From: Strongyloides papillosus
Taxonomy: Eukaryota; Nematoda; Chromadorea; Rhabditida; Strongyloididae
Assembly (NCBI GenBank): GCA_005656395.1
Contig: SRSI01000071.1
Span: forward strand, 1 to 64,000
Reading direction: 5' to 3'
Length of the DNA stretch: 64,000 nucleotides
Positions 36,580 to 47,745 of the stretch are shown here, piece after piece; the first letter of the stretch is position 1; every line of letters begins with the position of its first letter. The translations under genes and the position numbers were made by a program. The notes beneath the pieces were generated by a model. That model ran no database searches. It had not been told where the DNA came from and saw nothing but the letters and a program-made list of their open reading frames with translations.

Positions 36580-38027
36580 CAGGGTGTCTCATAATTAACT
36601 CCCCACCTGCGAGAGCTTATAACTTTTTTCTACGAAGAGATAAAAACGTGAAATTTTGCAAGTTAGTAGAACTAAGAGACAATATTTTTTATTTTTTTTA
36701 TTTTTAAAAAATTATGGTCCCATCCGGACTTATGGCCATTTTAAAAAAATGTGTTTTTTTCGCCTTTATGAGTACGTAACTTTTTTATATGAAGAGATAT
36801 TTAGATGATTTTTTTACAGATCGTAAGCTCAACTTCTTTTGTACAAGAATCCTCAATATCATAAATATTGAACTTTATTAACATTGTTTAATTTTTAGTT
36901 AAATCAAAAAAACCACGATTTTTGTCAAAATTTCATAGTTTTTTCAAAATTAAAGCTCATTGAGAAAATTCTCGCAACAGCTTTATCATTATTCTAATAG
37001 AGTAAACGATGCTCTATCTAACGATATTAATCTTGTTTTCTAGTGATAAGTTTCAAGAAAGTTATGACAATTCAAAAATAGTCTAATTTTTCATTTTCTT
37101 TAATATTTGAAAAAAAGTATGCTATTTCTTTCAATTTTTCAACATCGATAATGATTTTTTATTGAAAGTAGTTGAAATATTATTCTATTTTTTATTGCTA
37201 ATTGTTCATATTTCGAACATAAATCCAATGAGAACAAGGTCGAAAATACGAAATTTTTTAAAGATGCATAAAAATGCTCTTATAGGGCAATTATGATGTA
37301 AAATAGTATAAAATGCAGATAAATTGCAATAAATGTTAAGAAAAATAATTTTTAAAAAAATTTAAGTGATAAAAATTATTGGGATTTTTTTGGCCGAATA
37401 TGGACATATGAGCAATATACCTTAAATTAGCATACTTTATTGATGAAAATAATACTATTAGGTATTAAATATGTTAAAAAAAATAGTGTTTATAACTTAA
37501 TTTTTTACCAAAAGTACGAAATTTGTGATCTTTGGTAAGTCATAACTTTCGTCAATAGCATTTGATTTTAATGGCACTATACTCATTCGATAGAACTTCG
37601 TTAATTCCATCAGAATAATGATAAGACTTTTGCGAGAATCTTCTCAATGAGCTTTAATTTTGAAAAAACTATGAAATTTTGACAAAAATCGTGGTTTTTT
37701 TGATTTAACTAAAAATTAAACAATGTTAATAAAGTTCAATATTTATGATATTGAGGATTCTTGTACAAAAGAAGTTGAGCTTACGATCTGTAAAAAAATC
37801 ATCTAAATATCTCTTCATATAAAAAAGTTACGTACTCATAAAGGCGAAAAAAACACATTTTTTTAAAATGGCCATAAGTCCGGATGGGACCATAATTTTT
37901 TAAAAATAAAAAAAATAAAAAATATTGTCTCTTAGTTCTACTAACTTGCAAATTTTCACGTTTTTATCTCTTCGTAGAAAAAAGTTATAAGCTCTCGCAG
38001 GTGGGGAGTTAATTATGAGACACCCTG
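36580..38027. mobile_element. Foldback MITE, 1,448 bp, with ~440-bp terminal inverted repeats
   Basis: Starts CAGGGTGTCTCATAATTAAC and ends with its inverse, with TA on both sides (36578-36579, 38028-38029). The arms (about 36580-37018 and 37588-38027) match almost base for base for the first ~400 positions, then diverge toward a ~570-bp centre. There is no transposase. TA duplication and ends suggest a Tc1/mariner-related non-autonomous element. It lies inside the LTR retrotransposon, so it is younger than that insertion. Confidence 0.9.
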
Positions 38028-38295
38028 TATAATAAAGTTATTGTTGTTTTAATTTTTAAAAAATGTGGGAAAACTAATAAATATATATGAAGGGTAATAT
38101 GTGAAAAAAAAGGGTAAGCAAGCATATAATAAAGACGTTTTAGAAATGTTAAGTTTTTGTATTTTGTTCATTTATGTTCTTAAGAATATTATTTCTAAAA
38201 ATTCCTAATGTAATGATAAAAGTTGTTAAAAAAAATGGAAGTATTATTGTTAAGAAATGACTGTTCATTTTCTTGTTGTAAATAAAAAACGTAGG

Positions 38296-39457
38296 TTAAT
38301 TTTTCTTTGGTCTTCCACGACCTCTTATTGGTTGTTGTGTTTGTGGATCTAGTGTTGTAATATTTGAATTGTTTATTGAAACTAATTTCTTAGGTCTTCC
38401 ACGACCTTTTTTTGGTTGAATTATTATTTCATCAGTATTTGGTGTTTCATTATTAGTTGGTAGAACTTTTCGTGGCCTACCTTTCCCTTTCTTAATAATA
38501 GTTTCCTGTGGAAAAGATTTTACTCTTGTATTTTGGTGATTATCATTGTCTAATATGTGTGATACGTCATTTAGGGTATTTTGTATTGCAAGAGGAGCCA
38601 ATTTTAAAAATCTTGCGTTACAGCGTTCTATCTGTCCTGTTATTCTATTTGATCTAGTAACCATTCCTATTAAATAGGTGTCGCCATGAAGATGTTCTAA
38701 GATTCGGTATGGACCATAGAATTGTTCATTGTTCTTGTGAGCATTGACTATTTTCTTGTAGACTATTGTACCAACTTTCAATGTAGCGAATTCTTTAGAA
38801 GTTGATGTTCCATCTGTAGGCGTTGGTTTAAGTTTTTCTTTAATGAATTGGAGTAAGTTTTGTCTGCCAGATAAAGTGGTATTTGTATAGGATTCATTTG
38901 TAAATCTGTCTGCAGTTGATAGTATGTATTCTTTAGGTTTTCCTTCTTGATTGGTTGTGTAGCTGAAGTTATGTACGTATTGCGTACTATTGATAATGTC
39001 ATTAATATCTTTCTCTTTGTAAATTCGTAATGATTCTCTGATTGTTCTGTTGAAACGTTCTACTATGCCATTTCCTTGATGATTGTATGCCGATACGGCA
39101 TAATGTTCAATATTGTATGTTTTACAAAAATTTTTAAATAGGTCTGCTATGAAAGCAGGACCATTGTCAGTTTTTAAGGTATGGGGAAAACCAAGCAAGA
39201 AAAAGGATAATTTTAGAAGTTTTATTGTCGTGAAGGTATTTAGCTTCATCTAATCTTAGATTATTAATCAACACTTTAAGGACATTATTTTGAATCAAAC
39301 TTATCTGGTGTTGTTCATCAGACGAAAGGCTATTGGCGTTCTTCTGCTCTTGAAGCCAGCTAGATTTCAAAGCATTGTATTGGTTAAGGAAAACTTGATG
39401 ATTGTCTGCAGCAGTCTGCTTCTTGGTATCAGATCGCTTGAATATTCTCGGGAGCAT
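38296..39457 (-). pseudogene. Retrotransposon integrase remnant with three AT-hook motifs
   Basis: Two overlapping frames (39167-39457 and 38296-39249). The second holds the integrase core: a catalytic Asp in TLKTDNGPAF and a Glu in NHQGNGIVERFNRTIRE. The first catalytic Asp and the zinc-binding N-domain are absent. The first frame (MLPRIFKRSDTKKQ...) looks like a short gag-side piece fused by deletion. Downstream is an SH3-like region (VYKKIVNAHKNNEQFYGPYRILEHL). The tail carries three AT-hooks: KGKGRPRK, KKGRGRPKK and IRGRGRPKK. The usual chromodomain or GPY/F extension is not obvious. The AT-hooks could steer integration to AT-rich DNA; this is inference. Confidence 0.85.
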
Positions 39458-40466
39458 TAGTGAAAATACTAAACGTCGTCGAATAATAAATGGTGCCTAT
39501 TCCAATTTACTAGACTCTTATATATAAAAAAATTATGTCCTCGGGGTAATGGAAATAATTGGTAGACAGGTGTATTGTATGCTCATGTTTCATTTAAGTG
39601 CCTCTATTTAAAAAAGTAATTATCGTCTACGAATTTTCTATATCTGTTATTATTTCTTTTGTATCAAAAAAAGTGCTGTATTGTGACTAGACTTGTTTGT
39701 ATGCCATCTGACGTATGCGGAGCCTTCTCTTTTGTTAATTCTTGTTTGTAAAAAAAATCGGCCTTTTGTAAAAAATTTATCTATTATATTGCTTCAATTA
39801 TTCTATCCTTTAAAGTAATTGTCTAGTCTATTTATTAATCTCTTTTTATGAACACATTCGTCCATGAATAGTTAATTGTTAAAAAATGTTGTAGTGTGTG
39901 TTCCTTTGTTATCAATGTGGTTTTTCTTTTCAATTATTCATGTTTATAATTGTACTTTAAAGTGGTCCATTATCCGCATGAAAATGTGTACTTGGCTCGT
40001 CAGAAGGTACCAGACTGCATTCCTTGATGAGGACGTGGGTGTACAATGATGAGCCAACATCAAACCACGCATCGGTGCTCCAATGTGACGATTCATGACG
40101 TCGTCACTACCAATTAGAAGTCTGGCGTCAGCCTTATGAGGTATTCTTTAAAATTTTGTGAAGCTATTATTTATGCACTATGTAAGACTTTGGCTGACGG
40201 TGGATCCATTTCTGTAGAAGGCTTGTTTCATAAAGATGTTTGGTACATGTCTACATAAAATTATTAATAAAGTCTTACATTTTAATATCAGAAGCTGTTC
40301 TTTGTGTCTACGGGAAGAGTCGTTAAAGGCATTGTTGTATCTCCATTTTAGATCGTCAATTTGTGTTGTTGCAAGCAGTACTCCATTACTGAAAATGTCG
40401 GGAAATCCACAAAAGAGGTTCGGGTATCAAAGTGTAGCGATTAGTTCAAACGAGGTGGAACCTCCA
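39458..40466. other. 5' internal region of the LTR retrotransposon
   Basis: About 1 kb between the right LTR and the integrase remnant. It is GC-richer near 39980-40130, where GTGTACAATGATGAGCC and related GATGAG/CTCATCA words recur. It should contain the leader and the deleted gag-pol junction. No significant frame is open. Confidence 0.55.
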
Positions 40467-40734
40467 TGTAATCCTGGTGAATTCTTCGGGAGCCGTGAAG
40501 GCTCCCGGGCTTTTGCAATAAAACACGAGACTTTGTTTATTAGTTTATTTAAGCAAAGGGGAATTAGAATATAACAATAAAGTGAATATATATATATATT
40601 ATCAAAAAGGTATTATTTAACTATGATATAAAATAGTCTTCATCCGTTCCTTATATAGTCCTTGAGGGAATGGGCGTGTTCTTATTGATATGAATGTACA
40701 TACATTTCATCCGACACAGCTTCCCATGTTCACA
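40467..40734 (-). repeat. LTR (5' LTR in coding sense)
   Basis: 268 bp, very similar to 35691-35960, with a few substitutions and TATATA length differences. The close similarity suggests recent insertion. Confidence 0.9.
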
Positions 40735-41984
40735 AAATGTTGTGATCCTCTAAAACTCTCTAAAAATGATTCTAACAGCTAGAAATTTCACAGGTACGTG
40801 CAATTTCTTATGGTTGTTATATATAAACAATATAATTTATAAAAAAGTCCGATTCCAGAAAATAGTAAGTCATCGAAAATTTCCCTAAATCTCAGAGGAA
40901 AATTTTACTTCTTAAATAGTTTTCGTTATATGCACTTTTTTTTATTAAAATAAAAATGTATTTTAAACATGTTGAACAGAAAAAATAAATATTAGCTTCA
41001 TTTGAATTTTTGCTTTTGAGATACATCTACTTCAGTGAGAATAATATTAAAATTTGTAATCTCTCAAAAAAAATTACAAGAACAACTGATTCTTTGAAAG
41101 AAAAACAAAAAACAACAATTTATAAATGTTATTGGATTAATTGTTTTAAACAATTTTAAATATCAATTTATATTTTTAAGAGTATAGTATATCAGATGGG
41201 TGGAAAAATTGGTTTTTATTTAATTATATATAATTTTTGTGCCGATTAAGATTTTTTTTAATCAGTGCAATATATGACATATGACAATTATTAAGATATC
41301 ATAAAAAAAATAAAATCATATCATATTTAGTTTTTTGAGATTTAACAAAATTTTTATTAAATATCATTTATTCTAGAATAGAGCAGAATTTTTCCTCTAC
41401 ATCTTTTTATGTTTAAATTATCTAAACTAAATTGTCTCAAAATACCGCAATCTAGCCACGCATATTAAAAATTTTGAAAAAATGTTTACAAATTTATGAT
41501 AAAGCGATGCACATATTTATTTTTTAAAAAATGTAAAAGAATCTAAAAGTTTTGCTATGCTTTATTAGAACTGGAAAAAAAGTTACCTAAATTTCTAAGT
41601 CGAAACTATTCATCAAAGCATTTTTAAAGTAAATTTTACAATATTTAATTAAAAAATTTACCAATACTTTGATTTAAATATATTTATATTTTTTTAAAGT
41701 CTATATAAAATTTTTAATACGAAAAGTGTCCGAGTAATTGTTTTCATTTATTTTTAATCTTACCAATTTAGAGAAATGTTTTTATCATTTTGAATACATT
41801 AAAAATTTGCGTTATTATTTTTATAATACATTTTAAAAAGTTTTGTCAAAAAAATATAAATCAAAATAAAAAATATGCATTAATTTTGTAAAAGTATTTT
41901 TTATTATGCAACCAAAATGCGAAATTATAAAATAACAATCGCAAAAATTGGATTATTTTAGGCTAAATAATTATGAAATAGAAT
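40735..41984. other. Continuation of degenerate repeat, then AT-rich DNA
   Basis: 40800-41050 repeats the block at 35460-35680 on the other side of the retrotransposon. The rest to 41984 shows no gene and no repeat with clear ends. Confidence 0.5.
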
Positions 41985-42890
41985 CTCCTTTAGAATAGTG
42001 GACGCATTAAAATTTTGAATTTTAATTGAAATTAATTTACTTAATATGCATATTTATAAGTGCATATAATAGCTAATGATGTTTTTACTAAATTTAGCAT
42101 ATTTAAAAAAAATTAGATTTTTTAAAGTTAGTGACACCTTTTTGTCTAACTCTTTAAAGCATTAAATATTGTAAAAATGAGTTTTTATATAAGAAAAGCA
42201 TATTTGAATGAAAAATAAATTATTCCTTAAAAATTTTAAAAATACTTTCGAATTCATTTTTTTAAACTAAAAAAAGAACTTTTAAAATTGACTTTTTTTT
42301 GCTCAGAAAAGAAAATGGAAGTGGTGTCAATACATTTTTTAAAAACTAAAGACCCGCCAGATAACTTTTGGTTAATTATTAAACTGAAGAAATTGTGTTA
42401 ATGAAGTAATTTCGCAGAATTTTTGTATCTAATTCCTATACGTTGTGTCTAATGACAGCAATGCCCAATAAAAAGAATGCAATGCTTTAGCTTTATCAAA
42501 AAATGATTGAAACCTTACTTTGAAAAAATCATAAGAAAGTGGTAATTAAAACTAGAATAAATTTTAGTATCTTTGTTAATATATTAAGGTATTTTGGAAA
42601 AAAAGTTCAAAAATCGTAGTAATACAATAACTTACTGCAAAAAAATCATGTTTAGCTAAAAATATGCATATAGGGGCAAAAAATGGTTAAAAATTAAAAG
42701 GTGTCACCAACTCTAAAATTGAGCCATTGATTTAAAAAATTCAATGTAGCAAAAAAATTTTCTTTTGCTTCAAAAGTAACAAAATGTACTTAAATATGTA
42801 TTTTTATGCATATTCATCAAAAAAATATATTTTACCGCCCAAAAAATAGCTTATTTAACGATATATCAAATGCGTCCACTATTCTAAAGT
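41985..42890. mobile_element. Inverted-repeat (foldback) element, ~0.9 kb
   Basis: TTTAGAATAGTGGACGCATT near 41990 pairs with AATGCGTCCACTATTCTAAA near 42870, and AGTTAGTGACACCTTTTT near 42124 pairs with AAAAGGTGTCACCAACT near 42700. The arms are therefore at least 150 bases with mismatches. There is no coding capacity. Exact ends and target duplication are not resolved. Confidence 0.65.
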
Positions 42891-43319
42891 TCAGCCATCA
42901 AATACTTATGATCAACCTCAAATATTATTAATATTTTAAAAAATTAGCCAAACCTAATATTAATCTCTATTTTTAATTTTCATCCTATTAATTAACATAA
43001 AACTTGCATATTAACACTAATCAGAAGTCTAACGTAAACATTGTTCTTAATTTTTTATTTTTATATTAAAAATTCGTAAAAAATTATTCAAACTTAGAAT
43101 ATCAAATGAATTTAAAATTATGAGGATATATAATAAAACAATTTTGATAAAGTATGTTTTAGAAGCTTTTAATGTTCAAAAACCTATAAAATTTTAATAA
43201 TAATTATTAATATTATAAAATACAAAAATGTTACTTGGAATATTAATATGTGTTATTATAAAACAAAAGATTTTTAAGTTTTTTAAATTCTAACATTTAA
43301 AAAAAATTCCCGCAAGTAT

Positions 43320-43403
43320 GTCGACGAACACAGCGAGTTGCTGCTTATGGAAAAAAAGCCCAGCCCTGCGGGCAAGCAGCGACGAGCGAAGCGAGGCTGC
43401 GGC
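43320..43403. repeat. GC-rich hairpin at the right border of the ABCA insertion
   Basis: A GC-rich patch in DNA that is otherwise about three quarters AT. CAAGCAGC and GCTGCGGCTTG flank GACGAGCGAAGCGAG, itself nearly palindromic, and a second short pair CCCGCA/TGCGGG spans it. It abuts the ABCA coding piece at 43404. It could be a transposon terminus (Helitron 3' ends carry such hairpins), but I see no CTRR end. Confidence 0.6.
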
Positions 43404-43880
43404 TTGTTATTACAAATAATAGTGTTTTTACATCAATAAACATGTAAGAGAAACGTTTCTTAATTAAGGCAAATAATTGTTTTGTATATAATTCAAATAC
43501 AGAAGCACGATTATCAAAACCTGGTACTTTATTTATTAAATCAATACTCTTTTGTAGACGGGGTTCTAATGTTGCTCCAATATTACTTAGTAAAAATGAA
43601 TCTTCCAAACTATAGCTATGAATACTAAAATCAATTATATTGAATTCTTTAGTTTGATTTTCAAGGCAATCTAGTAATCTGCCAAAATTAGATTTCATTC
43701 TTTGTGGTAATCTTAAGACAAGATGATTACTATATGATTGTGTATCCTCAATAACAGCATCTGCCACAAAATGTTTTACAAAGTTGTGTATTGTATTAAA
43801 GACAATATATAGATTCTTTTCATCACCAATTAAACTTCTTTTTAAACGTATATCTAATTTAGCATATGAACAATGAATTT
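43404..43880 (-). pseudogene. ABCA-type transporter relic: NBD1-TMD2 linker piece
   Basis: The frame is open from the palindrome border (about 43880) through 43404. It reads SYAKLDIRLKRSLIGDEKNLYIVFNT, then NHLVLRLPQRMKSNFGRLLDCLE, the family landmark FNIIDFSIHSYSLEDSFL (compare YGIS-TTLEEVFL in ABCA proteins), and SVFELYTKQLFALIKKRFSYMFIDVKTLLF, which leads into the next transmembrane domain. The continuation is at 34390. TMD1 and NBD1 are not found in the window: the gene is cut off by the 2-kb palindrome. Confidence 0.75.
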
Positions 43881-43889
43881 TTATATACT

Positions 43890-45868
43890 TATATACTTTT
43901 ATATTGACTCGACATTGTATGCAAGAAACGAAAAATGCAACGTTAGCATTTTTGACCCCTTTAATTTTAGAATTTTATTCTGGAATTTTGCATGGAGGTA
44001 GATTTCAGCGTGTTTTATCATAATTTATAAAGAAAATTTCAAAAAAGTTTTTCCAAAGTGGAGAAAAACGAGGCCAAAGTGCCAAAAAATCGTAATTTTC
44101 GCAATTAATGGCCGGGCCGTAAATTAATAGTAAATTTAACACACACATACATACGAATTTAATATGTATGTGTGTCATTAGTATGTGTTGAATATCTCTA
44201 TTACCATAAAGATAAAATATAGTGATTTTTTTGGCATCTCCAGGAGGTTTTTCGTGACAATAATATTAAGAACAAGTTAGACTCTAGAAAAAATCCGAAC
44301 TTTTTAGATTTAAAATCTTCAGACATTAACTTTTAATGTTTTTAATGTATATTTTAAAAAATTTTAACCAGTTTAAAAGAACATTTTTGTAAATTATCTT
44401 CACTTTATTATTGTAGATTAACAATTTTCAAATTTTACTGTTCTTTAAATATTTAATATTGATCTAAGTAATTTAAAAATTATTAAGTGTCTTGATTGAA
44501 AAGATGTGCCTAGAAACTGTTAATTGGCTATTTACAATAATAAAATTTTTCATTATAAAGTTTGTAGACAATTAATTTTTTGTCACGAAAAATTATGAGA
44601 ATAAATAACAATACCAAAAACTTCGTTTTTGTAAAAAATATACTTTTATATTGAAATTCATTTTGCGCACTCAAAAGTATGAAAATAAATTTTGATTTTT
44701 ATATTATCACTTTACCTGGCAATATAAAAGTATCGCCGTCCCAGGCAATTAAATATTTATCGAAGACTACAAAAAGATATCAATAAATATTAAGTAATAA
44801 GAGCTTTTCTTATTAAAATAATAAAAAATAAAGATATACCTAATATTACATTTACAAACAAGTCTCTGCAAAAAAAAGTATTTTAATTTCTAACAAATAA
44901 AGATCAAAATGCAAATAATTTAAAAGAAATGTTTGCTTTAATTATAGTTCAATCACAAAACGATGAAGCATTCAAATGCCTGGAACGGCGATACTTTTAT
45001 ATTGCCAGGTAAAGTGATAATATAAAAATCAAAATTTATTTTCATCCTTTTGAGTGCGCAAAATTTTTTTTCATACTTTTACGTGTGCATAAAATGAATT
45101 CATAATAAAAGTATATTTTTACCAAAAACTAAGATTTTTGGTACTGTTATTTATTTTCATAATTTTACGTGACAATATATTAATAATCTATAAACTTTAT
45201 AATGAAAAATTTTTCCATTGTAAATAGTCAAATTAACAGTTTACAGATACATCTTTTTAATCATGATATTTAATAATTTTAAAATCACTTAAATTAAAAT
45301 TTAATATTTATTAAAAAAAACAGTAAAAATTTAAAAATTATTAATTTACAATAAGAAAAAGAAGATAATTTGCAAAAGTTTTTCTTATATGGGTTTAAAT
45401 TTTTAGAAATATACGTTAAAAATTGTAAAAGTTAATGTCTAAAGCCTTTAAATTCAAAAGTTTTGAAGTTTATTTAAAGAAAAACTTGTTTTTAATATTA
45501 TTCTCACGAAAAACCTTCTGAAGATGCCAAAAAACTACGATTTTTTATATATATTGCAACAGATTTATTTAATACATTATAGTGACACACATACATACAA
45601 ATTTGTATGTTTGAGTGTGTTAAATTTATTTTTAAATTGCAGCCCGGCCATTAATTGCGAAAAATGCAATTTTTTGGCACTTTGGCTCCATTTTTCTCCA
45701 CTTTGAAGAAACTTTTTTGAAATTTTCTTTTTAAATAATGATAGAGCATGTTGGAATCTACCTACATGCAAAATTTCAGAACCAAATTCTGAAATCTAGG
45801 GGGTCAAAAATGCTAACGTTGCATATTTCGTTTCTTGCATACATCTACGAGTCATAATAAAAGTATAT
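43890..45868. mobile_element. Giant palindromic element, ~1.98 kb, arms ~870 bp
   Basis: Nearly the whole element is an inverted repeat. ATATACTTTTATATTGACTCG at the left mirrors CGAGTCATAATAAAAGTATAT at the right. Further in, GCAAGAAACG, ATGCTAACGTTGCAT, TTAATGGCCGGGC and the ACACACATACATA runs all have mirror partners, and so do CTTTACCTGGCAATATAAAAG and GTATCGCCGT close to the centre (about 44740 and 44990). The spacer is only about 200 bases. A short motif AAAAGTATA(T) recurs at ends and inside. There is no open frame of note. Its outer end truncates the ABCA relic. Confidence 0.85.
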
Positions 45869-45875
45869 TTAAAAA

Positions 45876-46105
45876 ATGAGTGCTGATATTGTAACTATTT
45901 TGGAGATCATCCGATACTTGTTGGAACTCGAGGAAGAGGATAAAAAAACAGTTCAAAACATGGAAAAGTTGGAAACAAGAATTTGGGAAAAAATAAGTTT
46001 ACACACAGATGCTCGTACCGGTAAGTTTATAATGTTTGAACTATATTTTTAAATGTTAACTAAAACGTGATTAATTATAGGTGTTGTTGAAACATGTTAA
46101 TGACA
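45876..46105 (+). CDS. Small spliced open frame of unknown function
   Basis: An ATG at 45876 opens MSADIVTILEIIRYLLELEEED, continuing ...EKLETRIWEKISLHTDART, then a consensus donor GTAAGT (about 46022) and an acceptor AATTATAG near 46080. After that only GVVETC and a stop follow, for about 54 residues in all. The residue mix is gene-like (amphipathic, charged, low in Phe/Asn runs), unlike the surrounding DNA. I do not recognise it. It could be a captured exon or a gene fragment next to the palindrome. Confidence 0.4.
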
Positions 46106-46107
46106 AG

Positions 46108-46460
46108 AAAAGAGTTGGCATCTTGCATTCAAAGACAAAAGATATAGTAAGCCACCTTAAATACCATGATCCATAAGTAATTTTAGGACCATTTTTACTT
46201 CTGAACAGTTAAGAATAGTTGGAGGAAAGTTTTAAATATTAATACACTTTTTTGATAGCTAATGTAATGCTTTGTAATAACTCCTTTTTTGTTTAAAATA
46301 AAGTGTACTTTCTTTATATGTCATCTTTTTTTTTGTTTCAAGATAAAGTATAAATTAGAATATCTAAACTCTACCCATGTTTTAAAAAATGAGTAGAGTT
46401 TTATCTTACTCTAAATTATATTTAACAATAATAATTGTAACAATTATCAACGATAATTGA
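46108..46460. other. Gap, possibly the left remnant of transposon copy 2
   Basis: Contains a hairpin ACTCTAC(CC)AT...ATGAGTAGAGT near 46369-46404. Sequence at about 46424-46440 (AAATTATATTTAACAATAATAATTG) matches the interior of the 1.29-kb transposon just left of where copy 2 resumes at 50771, so the composite element inserted there. Confidence 0.5.
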
Positions 46461-46948
46461 AATTATACTAGAAATCCGAGGATTTCTACTACTTCGTATA
46501 TTGCATGGTGCATGGGGACACGTTAGTTCACCAAGAGCTAATTTGCTTTTTCTCTAGGTCTCACAACGATTTCTAAATTTTGTTGGAGGTTAAAATCTGA
46601 AATAGTGTAAGCGTTTTTTTTATATTCCTTGGATTTAGTTTATGATAGCACTGCGTTTACCACACTCCCCATCCCTTTGAAATAAAAAAATAGACGTTCG
46701 TAAAAGGAATTCGATTATTTATTAGGAAAAATTTTTATTTTAACATATTTTTTTTAAAAAAAAGTGCCTGTTACTTCAAAAGAAGGCCATTATAAATCAG
46801 TTATAAATTCAAATACCATTTAAATAATTTACTATTAATAATAAATATTACTCTAAATTGTAAAATACACCAGCATATGGGACACTTATCCAACGATAAC
46901 AGGGAAATCGTTGTAGGAGTACAAGGCCCGAAAAAAGCAAATTAGCCG

Positions 46949-47745
46949 TTACGTATATAGGGAATTTCTCATATAAATTCTTGATGAATATACGTGCACC
47001 CCTTTGAACGGTATAATCATCTCATCAGTGGCTTGAAATTCGGTTAAATTGGCGGCATTTTGGAATGTATGAGATAACATATCTAATAATGGCCGTACTT
47101 TTATAAAAATATCGTCACATCCGTCTGGTATTGTATGGTTGTTTTTGTAATGCGGATATCTCTTTATTTCTTCGAATCGCTTCAAAGATATTGTGTCAGC
47201 AATAAGACTTAGTCGAAGTCCAGGATCTGATAGCCAATATAATCTATAATTCGGATATTTAATGTATGTCATTATGATATTTATGCCAAAGAATTGTTTC
47301 ATTTCATAAACATCTACATAGAACGAATCTTTACCGCAATCGATGGCGTAGCGATTTGTTTCCTGCACTATATGCTTAAAGATTTCGCTGGTAAATATAT
47401 GCTCGAAATATGTATATTGAGTTTTACCAGTTATTTTAATTTTAAGACTGTTTACAAAAGGTGGTGGTGTTACATCAAATTCATTTTATCTTTCACTGTA
47501 CCAAGTCGGGGATCGTTGGTGCTGTCTAATATCTATCAAGTCTTCCTCGTCACTGGTCTCATTTTCAAAATACGTCTACGTTTCTTTGGAATACAGTAAG
47601 AAATACTTACATCAGAATCAGAATACTCTTCCTCATTCATAAAGGGTCTTCCTGAGTCTTGCAGCTCATTCTCCTTATCGGATAATGCTTCTATTTCTTC
47701 AATATCTGAGCTTACGTTATTTTGTCTCTCTGCAATAATTTACAC
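46949..47745 (-). pseudogene. piggyBac-type transposase fragment
   Basis: The clearest frame (46949-47368) reads QETNRYAIDCGKDSF, then MKQFFGINIIMTYIKYPNYRLYW, LKRFEEIKRYPHY, FIKVRPLLDMLSHTFQNAANLTEF and the landmark ATDEMIIPFKG, with a catalytic Asp of the DDE core. Upstream, in broken frames to about 47745, sits the acidic N-terminus (SDIEEIEALSDKENELQ) and a basic patch PKKRRR, also a piggyBac trait. The fragment ends soon after FKG, so the second half of the catalytic domain is missing. Near its end, GCAAATTAGC (46937-46946) pairs with GCTAATTTGC at 46535-46544. Confidence 0.82.

Larger units (their letters stand above)
35691..40734 (-). mobile_element. LTR retrotransposon, internally deleted, 5,044 bp, TSD AAAT
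   Basis: Two nearly identical LTRs (35691-35960 and 40467-40734) both begin TGTAAT and end TTCACA, and the whole is flanked by AAAT (35687-35690 and 40735-40738). Coding sense is minus. The primer-binding site next to the right LTR then starts TGGAGGTTCC, the TGG expected opposite a tRNA CCA end, and a purine tract CCGGGGA adjoins the left LTR. The only coding remnant is an integrase region at 38296-39457. Reverse transcriptase and protease are missing, and a foldback element sits at 36580-38027. The integrase style points to Ty3/gypsy. It cannot move by itself. A solo LTR of the same family is at 58746-59013. Confidence 0.88.

Noticed and set aside
39458..40466. Plus-strand 112-codon frame at 40236-40574 as a gene
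   Set aside because: It runs into the LTR of the retrotransposon and has no recognisable features.
34391..43403. The 9-kb separation in the ABCA relic as a normal large intron
   Set aside because: Introns elsewhere here are about 40-60 bases, the borders lack a clear GTAAGT donor and polypyrimidine acceptor, and the block is filled with bounded transposons. Kept open only as a test.
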